Position numbers and translations under genes: made by a program
NCBI RefSeq assembly: GCF_023264855.1
Contig: NZ_JAHFUW010000055.1
Span: forward strand, 1-32,776
Length of the DNA: 32,776 bases
Source: Herbiconiux sp.
Lineage (GTDB): Bacteria > Actinomycetota > Actinomycetes > Actinomycetales > Microbacteriaceae
Reading direction: 5' to 3'
Shown: one piece after another, positions 7,404-15,011 of the stretch
How the letters are laid out: each line of letters opens with the position of its first letter
Numbering within the stretch: the stretch's first letter is position 1
Notes under the pieces: model-generated
Seen by the model: the letters and a program-made list of their open reading frames with translations, nothing else
Databases searched by the model: none
Told to the model about the DNA's origin: nothing

Positions 7404-8161
7404 GCGGGCACGCGCTGCTGACCGGGCGCGTCGTGGTGGTCTCGGGCGGGTCGAGCGGCATCGGCCGGGCGCTCAGCGTGCGGGCGGCCGAGGAGGGCGC
7501 CGCCGCCGTGATCGTGGCCGACCTGGCCGAGACCGGACGGGAGGGCGGGGCGCCCACCGCGGAGCTCGTCGAGCAGGCCGGCGGTGCCGCGCGCTTCGTG
7601 CGGGCCGACGTGACCGACCCGGACTCGTGGCTCGAGGTGATCGCGGCCGCCGAGGAGTTCGGTGGAGTCGACGCCCTGTGCAACGTGGCCGGCATCAGCG
7701 ACACCGTCGACTTCCTCGAGGTCGACCTCGAGCGGCTGCGGCGGGTGATGGCGGTGAACTTCGAGGGCACCTTCCTCGGCGCCCAGGCGGCCACCCGGTC
7801 GATGATCGCCACCGGCAAGACGGGCACGATCGTGAACCTCTCCTCGGTGGGCGGGATGCGCGGCTTCGCGCACGCCTCGACCTATTCCGCGTCGAAGGGC
7901 GCGGTTCGTACCTTCACCTACGCGCTGGCGGATGCCGTGGCGCGGTACGGCATCCGGGCCAACGTGGTGCACCCGGGCCAGGTCGACACCGAGATGCTGC
8001 GCGTGGAGATGCGCGGGGGCTCCCCCATCCGCATCCCGCTCGGCCGCAAAGGGCAGGCGGAGGAGATCGCGGATGCGGCCATCTGGCTCTCCAGCGACCT
8101 GTCCAGCTACGTCAACGGCGCGTCGATCGTGGTCGACGGCGGCTACTCGGCGGTGATCTGA
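7400..8161 (+). CDS. Short-chain dehydrogenase/reductase (classical SDR)
   Basis: This is a 253-residue NAD(P)-dependent oxidoreductase. The cofactor motif is GGSSGIG (16-22), followed by NVAG, NLSSVGG and the catalytic YSASK. The final stretch is SIVVDGGYS. An Asp at the end of the second strand (VIVADL) again favours NAD(H). The start overlaps the FAH stop by 4 bases (ATGA), which shows coupling. It is the second dehydrogenase of this type in the island but is clearly not a recent duplicate of the one at 3821-4630. It probably oxidises a secondary alcohol intermediate. Confidence 0.9.
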   Translation: MSGHALLTGRVVVVSGGSSGIGRALSVRAAEEGAAAVIVADLAETGREGGAPTAELVEQAGGAARFVRADVTDPDSWLEVIAAAEEFGGVDALCNVAGISDTVDFLEVDLERLRRVMAVNFEGTFLGAQAATRSMIATGKTGTIVNLSSVGGMRGFAHASTYSASKGAVRTFTYALADAVARYGIRANVVHPGQVDTEMLRVEMRGGSPIRIPLGRKGQAEEIADAAIWLSSDLSSYVNGASIVVDGGYSAVI

Positions 8162-9312
8162 TGACCGGGCCTGCACGGCCCACCTCGATGCGCGCGGCCG
8201 TGCTCTCGGCCGACGGCACGCTGGCTGTGGAGAACATCCCGGTGCCACGTCCCCGTGCCGGCGAGGCGCTCATCCGGGTGGAGTCCGTCGGGGTCTGCCA
8301 CACCGATCTGCACGTGCTGAAGGGAGAGGTGGGCTTTCCCAAGCCCTGCGTGCTCGGGCACGAGGTGAGCGGCACGATCGTGGAGCTGGGTGACGACGAT
8401 TCCGAGGAAGCCGGCGCCGATTCCGGCCCCCGCCTGGCCGTCGGCGACCGGGTGGTGGGCGGCTTCATCATGCCCTGCACCCGCTGCGAGGCCTGCCGGG
8501 CCGGCCGCGACGACCTCTGCGAGAACTTCTTCGCGCAGAACCGCCTGAAGGGCACGCTCTACGACGGCGAGACCCGCCTGCACCGCGCCGACGGCACCCC
8601 GCTGGCGATGTACTCGATGGCCGCGATGGCGCAGTACTGCGTGAGCCCAGTGTCAGGGCTCGCCGCTCTGCCGGAGGGGCTCCCCTCCGACACCTCCGCC
8701 ATCCTCGGCTGCGCCGCGATGACCGCGTACGGCGCCGTCTCACGCGCCGCGGGCCTGCAGCCCGGCCAGACCGTGGCCGTGGTCGCCACCGGCGGGGTCG
8801 GGATGGGCGTGGTGCAGATCGCGCGCGCCCTCGGCGCCTCCCGGGTGATCGCCGTCGACGTGTCCGATGACAAGCTCGCGCTGGCGGCCCGACTGGGCGC
8901 CACCGACGTCGTGAACTCGCTCGACGCCGATCCGGTCGCCGCCGTGCGCGCGCTCACGGGTGGCCGGGGCGTCGACGTCGCCTTCGAGGCGCTCGGCCGG
9001 CCGCAGACCTTCGAACAGGCCTCACGGATGCTCGCCGACGGCGGCGCGCTCGTCGCGATCGGCATCGCGGCCGGAGCCGCGACCGCCGCGATCGAGATCA
9101 CCCCGCTGGTGCGGCGCAGCCAGCGCATCATCGGCTCGTACGGTGCTCGCACGCGGGTCGACCTGCCGTCGGTGGTGGAGCTCGCGCGGCAGGGCGGCTT
9201 CGATCTGGAGCAGGCGGTGACCCGACGGTACCGGTTGCATGAGGCCGCCGATGCCTTCGACGACCTGGCGGCAGGCCGCATCCTGGGTCGTGCGATCATC
9301 GTGATGGACTGA
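8161..9312 (+). CDS. Zinc-dependent alcohol dehydrogenase (MDR superfamily)
   Basis: This is a 383-residue medium-chain dehydrogenase. The catalytic zinc site is visible as Cys46 (GVCHTD) and His67-Glu68 (GHEVSG). The structural zinc loop is Cys106, Cys109, Cys112 and Cys120 in the C-x2-C-x2-C-x7-C spacing. The Rossmann motif is TGGVGMGVVQ with an acidic residue (AVDVSDD) for NAD binding. A short acidic insert lies around residues 78-90. The ATG at 8161 shares one base with the stop of the SDR (TGATG). The much longer open frame upstream is out-of-frame reading of the SDR gene. It is the third gene of the FAH - SDR - ADH operon and likely interconverts an alcohol and an aldehyde or ketone. 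Confidence 0.93.
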   Translation: MTGPARPTSMRAAVLSADGTLAVENIPVPRPRAGEALIRVESVGVCHTDLHVLKGEVGFPKPCVLGHEVSGTIVELGDDDSEEAGADSGPRLAVGDRVVGGFIMPCTRCEACRAGRDDLCENFFAQNRLKGTLYDGETRLHRADGTPLAMYSMAAMAQYCVSPVSGLAALPEGLPSDTSAILGCAAMTAYGAVSRAAGLQPGQTVAVVATGGVGMGVVQIARALGASRVIAVDVSDDKLALAARLGATDVVNSLDADPVAAVRALTGGRGVDVAFEALGRPQTFEQASRMLADGGALVAIGIAAGAATAAIEITPLVRRSQRIIGSYGARTRVDLPSVVELARQGGFDLEQAVTRRYRLHEAADAFDDLAAGRILGRAIIVMD

Positions 9313-9314
9313 GG

Positions 9315-9337
9315 GATGCCGGCGCCGCCGGTGCATC
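9315..9337 (+). terminator. Weak hairpin after the ADH gene
   Basis: GATGC-CGGC pairs with GCCG-GTGCATC, with a two-base bulge, just after the ADH stop. There is no T-tract. It may end the FAH - SDR - ADH transcript before the next promoter, but the support is slight. Confidence 0.3.
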
Positions 9338-9415
9338 GACCAGCGAGCCGCCCGGTGATTCCCAGTGGCTCTCCGTCGCTAGCCAACGGGAACCTCCGGG
9401 GCATCACCGGCTCCG

Positions 9416-9427
9416 TAGCATCGGAAC
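9416..9427 (+). promoter_or_regulatory. -10 box placed for a leaderless start (flavin reductase gene)
   Basis: TAGCAT at 9416-9421 is followed by exactly six bases and then the ATG at 9428. No ribosome-binding sequence precedes the ATG. This is the TAnnnT-N6-ATG layout of actinobacterial leaderless mRNAs. No clear -35 is seen. Confidence 0.5.
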
Positions 9428-10039
9428 ATGTCCACTACTCAGCCCGCATTCCCCGTTCGCGATGAGGCGCACGGGGTCGAGGGCTCCCGCCCCCTCATCA
9501 CCCTCTCCGGCTCGCCACAGGTGACCCCGGACGAGTTCAAGGCCGCCTTCCGCAACCACCCCGCCGGCGTCGCCGTGATCACGGCCGACCCGGGCGACGG
9601 CCCGGTGGCGCTGACCGCCACCTCGGTGTTCTCGGTCAGCGCCGAGCCGCCCCTGCTGGTGTTCTCGGTCTCCGCACTCTCCTCCAGCGCCCCGTCCATC
9701 AAGCGGGCCGACACGATTGTGGTGCACCTCCTGGGCGCCGGTCAGCTGGGCCTCGCGAAGCTCGGCGCCACGAGCGGCATCGACCGCTTCGCCGACACCT
9801 CGCTGTGGACCCGGCTCACGACGGGCGAACCCTACTTCCCCGCGGCGCACGCCTGGATCCGCGCCCGCATCGTCAACGAGATGCAGGCGGGCGGCTCGAC
9901 GGTCATCGCCGCCGAGGCCGTGCAGACCCACGCCCCGGCCGCCGGTGACCCGGCCGCCGACGCCGCGTCGGCCGAGCCGTTGGTCTATCACAACCGAACG
10001 TGGCACCATCTGGGAGAGCACTCGAAAATCCTCTCCTAA
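9428..10039 (+). CDS. Flavin reductase-like, FMN-binding domain protein
   Basis: This 203-residue protein belongs to the flavin reductase-like (split-barrel FMN) family. The family features are FRNHPAGVAVITA at about 38-50, TATSVFSVSAEPPLLVFSVS at about 61-80, and SSSAPSIKRADTIVVHLL. Such proteins supply reduced flavin to a partner monooxygenase, or act as flavin-dependent reductases themselves. No flavin monooxygenase lies in the window, so a partner would have to be encoded elsewhere. The ATG appears to be used without a leader. The D-hydroxyacid dehydrogenase follows after seven bases, so the two are probably co-transcribed. Confidence 0.88.
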   Translation: MSTTQPAFPVRDEAHGVEGSRPLITLSGSPQVTPDEFKAAFRNHPAGVAVITADPGDGPVALTATSVFSVSAEPPLLVFSVSALSSSAPSIKRADTIVVHLLGAGQLGLAKLGATSGIDRFADTSLWTRLTTGEPYFPAAHAWIRARIVNEMQAGGSTVIAAEAVQTHAPAAGDPAADAASAEPLVYHNRTWHHLGEHSKILS

Positions 10040-10046
10040 GGCGGCC

Positions 10047-10985
10047 ATGAAGATCCTCATTCCCGACACCATCGACCTGAGCGACCTGACCGTCGGCTCC
10101 GACGACGACCTGGTGGTCTACGACGTCGCCGCATCCATACCGGCAGCGGCATACGACGCCGAGGTGCTGGTGGCCTGGCGCAACACGACCGCGAACCTCG
10201 AGGAGGCGGCCCGCACGCTCGGCTCGCTGCGCCTGGTGCAGACGCTCGCGGCGGGTCCGGATGCGGTGCTCGCCGCCGGCTTCGCGCCCTCCGTCGCCGT
10301 GGCGTCCGGCCGGTCGCTGCACGACGCCACGGTGGCCGAGCACGCGCTCGCGCTGACGCTCGCCGTGATCCGCCGACTCGACCGTCTGCGGGATGCGCAG
10401 CGCGAGTCGCGATGGGACGACGAGTTCCTGGAGGCCCAGCGCGATCCGTCGACCGAGTCGCTCTACACGCTCGCGGGCGCCTCCGTGTGCATCTGGGGCT
10501 TCGGCTCGATCGCCCGCACGCTCGCGCCCATGCTGGAGCTGCTGGGGGCGACCGTGACGGGCGTGGCCTCGTCGGCGGGCGAGCGCCACGGATACCCGGT
10601 GGTCGACGACGCCGGGCTCCCGGCGCACCTCGCGGGCGTCGACGTGTTGATCTCGCTGCTACCGGCCACCCCGGAGACCGAGGGTGCCTTCGGTCCAACC
10701 CTGCTGGCGGCGCTGAAGCCGGGAGCCGTGTTCGTGAACGTGGGCCGCGGCGCCACCGTCGACGAGCCGGCGCTGATCGAGGCGCTGACCTCGGGAAGCC
10801 TGCGGGCGGCCGCGCTCGACGTGATGGTGCAGGAGCCGCTGCCGGAGTCCTCACCGCTCTGGACCACGCCGAACCTGCTGCTCACCCCGCACGCGGCCGG
10901 CAACCGCCCGCGCGGAGCGGCCCCGCTGATCGCCCAGAACATCCGGGCCCTGAAAGAGGGAACGCCCCTCACCAACCTGGTCTAG
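10047..10985 (+). CDS. D-2-hydroxyacid dehydrogenase (NAD-dependent)
   Basis: This 312-residue protein has the D-isomer-specific 2-hydroxyacid dehydrogenase pattern. The dinucleotide motif is IWGFGSIA, with Ala where many members have a third Gly. The catalytic Arg is in NVGRGATVDE, the Glu in QEPLPESSPLW, and the His in LTPHAAG. The substrate-binding N-terminal part is short, as in glyoxylate/hydroxypyruvate reductase-like members. The ATG at 10047 has AAGGCGG at 10038-10044 overlapping the stop of the flavin reductase gene. It likely reduces a 2-oxo acid released by the FAH-family enzyme, or oxidises a D-2-hydroxy acid. The direction cannot be read from sequence. Confidence 0.9.
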   Translation: MKILIPDTIDLSDLTVGSDDDLVVYDVAASIPAAAYDAEVLVAWRNTTANLEEAARTLGSLRLVQTLAAGPDAVLAAGFAPSVAVASGRSLHDATVAEHALALTLAVIRRLDRLRDAQRESRWDDEFLEAQRDPSTESLYTLAGASVCIWGFGSIARTLAPMLELLGATVTGVASSAGERHGYPVVDDAGLPAHLAGVDVLISLLPATPETEGAFGPTLLAALKPGAVFVNVGRGATVDEPALIEALTSGSLRAAALDVMVQEPLPESSPLWTTPNLLLTPHAAGNRPRGAAPLIAQNIRALKEGTPLTNLV

Positions 10986-10992
10986 ACGCAGA

Positions 10993-11044
10993 GTGGCCCC
11001 GCGCCCGCCTCCCGGCTTCAGCCGGAGGAAGGATGCGGGGCCAC
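10993..11044. terminator. Bidirectional terminator hairpin between convergent genes
   Basis: GTGGCCCCGC (10993-11002) pairs perfectly with GCGGGGCCAC (11035-11044). A second hairpin, CCGGC-TTCA-GCCGG, lies inside the loop. The structure lies between the stop of the hydroxyacid dehydrogenase (+) and the stop of the MFS gene (-), so it can serve both. No T-tract is evident, as is common in high-GC actinobacteria. Confidence 0.75.
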
Positions 11045-11061
11045 GAGAACGCGGACCGGCC

Positions 11062-12393
11062 TCAGATGCTGTTCTGCCCGGCGGTCTGCTTCATCCGCGC
11101 CGGGGCGTCGCTCTCGCGCGGCACCCGGCCGCTGCGCTTGATCGTGAGCACGAGCACCGCGCCGATCAGCATGATCGCACCGGTGATGTAGAGGGCGACC
11201 GTGGCCGAGCCCAGGGTGTCCTTCACGTAGCCGATCAGGTACGGGGCTGCGAAGCCCGCCAGGTTGCCGGTCGAGTTGATCAGCGCGATGCCGCCGGCCA
11301 GGGCGGTTCCGGCCAGCATCGAGGTCTGGAAGCTCCAGAAGATGGCCGGGATCGACAGGGCGCCGGCGTTGGCCAGGCTCAGGCCGATCACGCCGAGGAT
11401 CGGGTTCTCGGTACCCGCGATGATGCAGAGTGCGAAGCCGATGGCCGAGAGCACGAAGGCGGCCGCGATGAACTTCTTGCGCTCCCCCGCCCGGTCGGAG
11501 AGGAAGCCGAAGATCAGCATCGAGACGATCGCGGCGAGGCTCGGGATGGCCGAGATGAAGCCGATCGCCACGGGCCCGGCGAACCCGAGCTCGCCCACCA
11601 GGTTCGGCAGCCAGAAGCTGATGCCGTAGAGCGCGAAGTTGTACGAGAAGTACACCAGCGTCAGCATCCAGATCAGCTTGCTCTTGAACACGTCACGCAG
11701 CTTGGTGTGACCGCCCACGGGAGCCTCGGCCTCGAGCAGGGCGCCAAGACGCTCCTTCTCGGAAGGGTTCAGCCACTTCACCGTGCGGAAGTCCTCCTGC
11801 AGGGCGAACAGGATGACGATGCCCAGCAGCACCGTCGGGATCGCTTCGATGAAGAACAGCCACTGCCAGCCCGCGTGACCGGCCACCCCGTCCATGCCGG
11901 CCAGGATGACGCCCGAGACCGGGCCGCCGATCAGGCCCGAGGAGGCCAGGGCGATGTAGAAGATGCCCCAGGCGCGGCCGCGACGGCTCGGCGGGAACCA
12001 CGACGCCATGTAGAACAGGATGCCGGGGATGAAGCCGGCCTCGGCGACACCGAGGATGAAGCGCAACGCGTAGAACATCCATTCGCTGTTCACGAAGAAC
12101 ATCAGGCCCGAGATGATGCCCCAGGAGATCATGATGCGGGCGATCCACTTGCGGGCGCCCACCTTCGCGAGGATGAGGTTCGAGGGGATCTCGAAGATGA
12201 AGTACCCCACGAAGAACAGTCCGGCGCCGAGACCGTAGACGGCGTAGGAGAAGCCCAGGTCGGCGCTCATCGTGGCCTGCGCGTAGCCGATGTTCACCCG
12301 GTCGAGGTAGGAGAGGAAGAACCCGAGCATGGCGAGCGGAAGGACGCGGAGCATCACCTTCCGGAACAGCTTGTCGTCGTTGACGGTGGTCAT
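11062..12393 (-). CDS. MFS transporter, anion:cation symporter (ACS) family
   Basis: This 443-residue membrane protein has 12 predicted helices and ACS-family hallmarks. These are FFLSYLDRVNIGYAQ in TM1, GYFIFEIPSNLILAKVGAR after TM2, and RFILGVAEAGFIPGILFYM before the WFPPSRRGRA loop. The ACS family imports organic anions such as tartrate, phthalate, hexuronates and galactonate. It is the third gene of the operon, three bases after the amidohydrolase stop and without a strong ribosome site, suggesting coupling. In this context it most likely imports the acid sugar used by the divergent kinase/decarboxylase pair; that is inference. Confidence 0.93.
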   Translation of the reverse strand: MTTVNDDKLFRKVMLRVLPLAMLGFFLSYLDRVNIGYAQATMSADLGFSYAVYGLGAGLFFVGYFIFEIPSNLILAKVGARKWIARIMISWGIISGLMFFVNSEWMFYALRFILGVAEAGFIPGILFYMASWFPPSRRGRAWGIFYIALASSGLIGGPVSGVILAGMDGVAGHAGWQWLFFIEAIPTVLLGIVILFALQEDFRTVKWLNPSEKERLGALLEAEAPVGGHTKLRDVFKSKLIWMLTLVYFSYNFALYGISFWLPNLVGELGFAGPVAIGFISAIPSLAAIVSMLIFGFLSDRAGERKKFIAAAFVLSAIGFALCIIAGTENPILGVIGLSLANAGALSIPAIFWSFQTSMLAGTALAGGIALINSTGNLAGFAAPYLIGYVKDTLGSATVALYITGAIMLIGAVLVLTIKRSGRVPRESDAPARMKQTAGQNSI

Positions 12394-12396
12394 GGG

Positions 12397-13431
12397 TCAG
12401 CTTTCTGTGAGGGAGAGGGAGGGAAGCGAGACGCGGTAGACGCGCGCCGCGGTTCGGTGGAACAGGTCATCGAGCTGGCTGGCGGATGCCCCGGCGGCGC
12501 CGGTGAGCATCACCTCCATCACCTCGTCGAAACTCGGGGCGGTGAGGGTGGCGACGGGCAGGTTCGAGGCGAACATCGCGCGCTCGAAGCCGAAGATCGC
12601 GAGGGTCTCGCGCACCACCTCGATGTTCGAGGCGCGGTTCCAGACGTTGCGGTAGAGGCCCAGTTCGGAGACCTTCACCACGGTGTTGGGCAGGGCGGCG
12701 AGCCGCTGCATCCCGTCACGCCAGAGGGCGAGGCCCTCGTCACTGCGGTCGAGCGGCAGACCGCAGTGGTTGATCACGACGGGGGTCTCGGGGATGCCCG
12801 CGACCACGTCCGCCGCCTCGGCGAGGTGGTAGAACGGCACCCGCAGATCCCACGAGAAGCCGTGCTCGGCGAGCGTGTGCAGGCCGGCGACCCAGTTCGG
12901 GTCCTGCAGCGTTCCGGGGCGTCCGGCGACGGTTCCGGATGCCGCCTCCCGGGCGTCGCGGGCGATCACCGGCTTCGAGCGGATGCCCTTCACGAGCGGA
13001 TGCTGCGCGTGCCCCGCGAGCACCTCGGCGAGGTCGTCGCGCAGGAACGAGGCGTGCGCCACGACCGCCGTGGGGAACCGCGGATCGAGCGCGTTCAGGC
13101 CTTCGAGGAACACGTCCTCCTCGACCTCCTCGTCGCGGCTGCGCTCGGCCTCGCAGTGCACCGTGCCGAGCACGGTCCAGCCGGTGGTGGCCGCGAGGTA
13201 CTGCTCGGCCAGGAAGGTGTGGCGCATGGCGGTGTAATCGCCGAGGAAGAAGTCGGGGTTGTACTCGTCCTGGATCCAGGGCCAGTGGCCCTCGCCCTCC
13301 AAGTCCCAGAAGTGGTGGTGCGCGTCGAGGATACGCAGGTCGTAACCCTCGGGCAGCAGGCCCGCTCGGGCGGCGGCCGCGGCGCCGGTCGGTTCCCCGG
13401 TCATCGGGCCGGACCCGGTCTCGCCGCTCAC
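12397..13431 (-). CDS. Amidohydrolase-2 family protein, probable sugar lactonase
   Basis: This is a 344-residue TIM-barrel metal-dependent hydrolase. It begins LRILDAHHHFWDLEGEGHWP, the hallmark of the branch that holds L-fucono- and L-rhamnono-lactonases and 2-pyrone-4,6-dicarboxylate lactonase. Other barrel motifs are LGTVHCEAE, LVKGIRSKP, PVVINHCGLP, VVKVSELGLY and MFASNLPVA. The chosen GTG at 13431 overlaps the upstream stop by 4 bases; an ATG at 13404 is the alternative start. It lies between the SAF-domain oxidoreductase and the MFS importer. It probably opens a lactone made by, or feeding, the oxidoreductase. In FASNLPV an Asn stands where most family members have the metal-binding Asp, which is worth noting. 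Confidence 0.85.
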   Translation of the reverse strand: MSGETGSGPMTGEPTGAAAAARAGLLPEGYDLRILDAHHHFWDLEGEGHWPWIQDEYNPDFFLGDYTAMRHTFLAEQYLAATTGWTVLGTVHCEAERSRDEEVEEDVFLEGLNALDPRFPTAVVAHASFLRDDLAEVLAGHAQHPLVKGIRSKPVIARDAREAASGTVAGRPGTLQDPNWVAGLHTLAEHGFSWDLRVPFYHLAEAADVVAGIPETPVVINHCGLPLDRSDEGLALWRDGMQRLAALPNTVVKVSELGLYRNVWNRASNIEVVRETLAIFGFERAMFASNLPVATLTAPSFDEVMEVMLTGAAGASASQLDDLFHRTAARVYRVSLPSLSLTES

Positions 13432-14771
13432 AGCGCGAACCCGGCGGTGAACGCGGCCTGCGCCTTCTCGGGCGTCTCGGCCAGGTCGGCGAGCAGGATC
13501 AACTCCCCCGCAGCGACGTCGCGCGTGAGCACGGCCCCGCTCAGCAGGTAGTAGGCCGAGACGGAGACTTCGGCCGCGGCATCCGGATGCGCCGCCGCCT
13601 CGCGGTCGATGATGACCGGGGCGACGCCGGCGATCTCGTGGTGGTGCCCTTCGACGCGGAAGCGGGTGCCGGCCGCGAGGTCGACGGCGGCGCGGGCCGC
13701 GAGCACGGTGTGCTGGCGCGGGCGCCGCTCGGGTGCGCTGCCGTCGGCCGCGTCGAGCACCGAGAGCACGGTCTCGACGCCCATGAAGTGGTAGGGCCAG
13801 TAGATGCACGCGTACTCGCCGGAGCGGGACACCACGTGGCCTTTGCCGCGCAGCAGCTCCCAGGTGACCGGGTCACCGGTCTTCACCACGGCGAAGACGC
13901 CGCCGGCGAAGCTCGCCTCACCCGGCAGGCGGAGCATCGAGAACACGTCGACCACGCGGTCGCGGTGGCGCAGTCCGCCGTCGGCGCGCGCGGCGTAGAT
14001 GTCGGCCAGCTCGTCGGGGCGGGCCACCGGGTAGTGCATCGCCTCCACGTCGGCGCGGGCGCCGGAGTAGAGGGAGACGACGGCCATCTCGCAGGAGTCG
14101 GCGGCGGCGGAGCGCTTGAGGCCCGCGACCGCCCGGGAGCGGGCGGCGAGGGTGGCGGCGAAGTCGTCGCCGCGCTCCAGCAGGGCGCCGAGATCGGGGG
14201 CGAGCAAGGTCTCGTCGACCTGCGTGACCGTCTCGGCCTCGGGGTCGTAGACGAGGTCGTACTCGCTCGACTTGCCGAGCGCCACGACCTCGAGGCCGGT
14301 GCGCTCCACCCAGTCGAGCAGGCGCAGCAGGTTGGCGGGCTGGTCGCCGTCGCCCGGCAGGTAGCGCACGCCGGCATCGCGAGCGGCGGCGGCCAGGCTC
14401 ACCCCGGCGAGCGACTCCACCTCTTTGCTCACCATGATCACGTGCACGCCGTGCGCGATGGCGGTGGCGGCGTAGTCGTAACCGGCGTCGATGCGGCCGG
14501 TCGCCTCGACGAGCACGTCGACGGCGCTCCAGTCGACGTCGTCGATCGAGGAGACGAGGGCGGGAGCGGCCGTCGAGCCGCGGCCCGTGAACTCCAGCTC
14601 GTCGAGCATCTGCTGCACTCCGGCGGTGTCGGGGTCGATCAGCTGCGTGGTCACCAGGCGGGGCAGCGCCCGCACCTGGGCGAGGAAGGTGCGGCCGAAT
14701 CCGCCCCGGGCGCCGGTGAGGGCGACACGGATGTCGGCCGGAGCCTGCGGGGGTAGCGCGTGGGAAGTCAC
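13428..14771 (-). CDS. NAD(P)-binding homoserine-dehydrogenase-like oxidoreductase with C-terminal SAF domain (COG4091 type)
   Basis: This protein has 447 residues from the GTG at 14771; a GTG at 14789 is an alternative. The N-terminal Rossmann motif is IRVALTGARGGFGRTFLAQV, followed by DVLVEATGRIDAGYDYAATA and HVIMVSKEVESL, as in homoserine dehydrogenase. The middle region has YLPGDGDQPANLLRLLDWV and GKSSEYDLVYD. The last ~90 residues form a SAF (antifreeze-like) domain ending SGAVLTRDVAAGELILLADL. SAF domains also occur in altronate and galactarate dehydratases. The family is often mislabelled FlgA. It is the first gene of the leftward operon, divergent from the DUF1537 kinase. It probably oxidises or epimerises the sugar acid before phosphorylation. 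The exact reaction is unknown. Confidence 0.85.
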   Translation of the reverse strand: MTSHALPPQAPADIRVALTGARGGFGRTFLAQVRALPRLVTTQLIDPDTAGVQQMLDELEFTGRGSTAAPALVSSIDDVDWSAVDVLVEATGRIDAGYDYAATAIAHGVHVIMVSKEVESLAGVSLAAAARDAGVRYLPGDGDQPANLLRLLDWVERTGLEVVALGKSSEYDLVYDPEAETVTQVDETLLAPDLGALLERGDDFAATLAARSRAVAGLKRSAAADSCEMAVVSLYSGARADVEAMHYPVARPDELADIYAARADGGLRHRDRVVDVFSMLRLPGEASFAGGVFAVVKTGDPVTWELLRGKGHVVSRSGEYACIYWPYHFMGVETVLSVLDAADGSAPERRPRQHTVLAARAAVDLAAGTRFRVEGHHHEIAGVAPVIIDREAAAHPDAAAEVSVSAYYLLSGAVLTRDVAAGELILLADLAETPEKAQAAFTAGFAL

Positions 14772-14872
14772 CGTCGGTCCCGTCTGCACGGGTCGTTCCG
14801 TGCGTTGGAGTGTCTGTACTGCTGCAGTCGTCGCAGCCGTCGACGGCGATGCTCTGCCGCGACGATTCGGCA

Positions 14873-14902
14873 ACCATACACACAAGCCGATCAAATTTTC
14901 AA
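14873..14902 (-). promoter_or_regulatory. Candidate promoter of the SAF-oxidoreductase operon
   Basis: On the minus strand TTGAAA (14902-14897) and TATGGT (14878-14873) are spaced by 18 bases. Its -35 box lies only three bases from the -35 box of the divergent promoter at 14906. One regulator, presumably the DeoR protein of the cluster, could act on both. Confidence 0.5.
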
Positions 14903-14905
14903 ACT

Positions 14906-14934
14906 TTGCAACACGGATTCACATGTGATGGAAT
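14906..14934 (+). promoter_or_regulatory. Candidate promoter of the kinase-decarboxylase-DeoR operon, with operator
   Basis: TTGCAA (14906-14911) and TGGAAT (14929-14934) are spaced by exactly 17 bases. A perfect 10-bp palindrome TCACATGTGA (14919-14928) fills the end of the spacer, a typical position for a repressor site. The flanking AT-rich stretch 14892-14911 carries TTTCAAA-like repeats unusual for this GC-rich window. Confidence 0.5.
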
Positions 14935-14943
14935 GGCGACTGC

Positions 14944-14970
14944 CCGACAGCGGAGCCGTCTCGCTGTCGG
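14944..14970 (+). promoter_or_regulatory. Leader hairpin ahead of the kinase gene
   Basis: CCGACAGCG (14944-14952) pairs perfectly with CGCTGTCGG (14962-14970) around a 9-base loop. With a start near 14941 the hairpin would sit at the very 5' end of the mRNA, about 28 bases before the AAGGAGAG ribosome site. CGGAGCCGT occurs twice, at 14951 and 14968. It may be a stability element or an operator; the function is not shown. Confidence 0.5.
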
Positions 14971-15011
14971 AGCCGTTCCGATTCATCCGCCACCTCGAAG
15001 GAGAGCCCGCC

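Noticed and set aside
10993-13551. An 852-codon open frame on the plus strand
   Set aside because: It lies opposite the MFS and amidohydrolase genes, which have firm motifs. Its composition is that of a coding shadow, and it begins inside the terminator hairpin.
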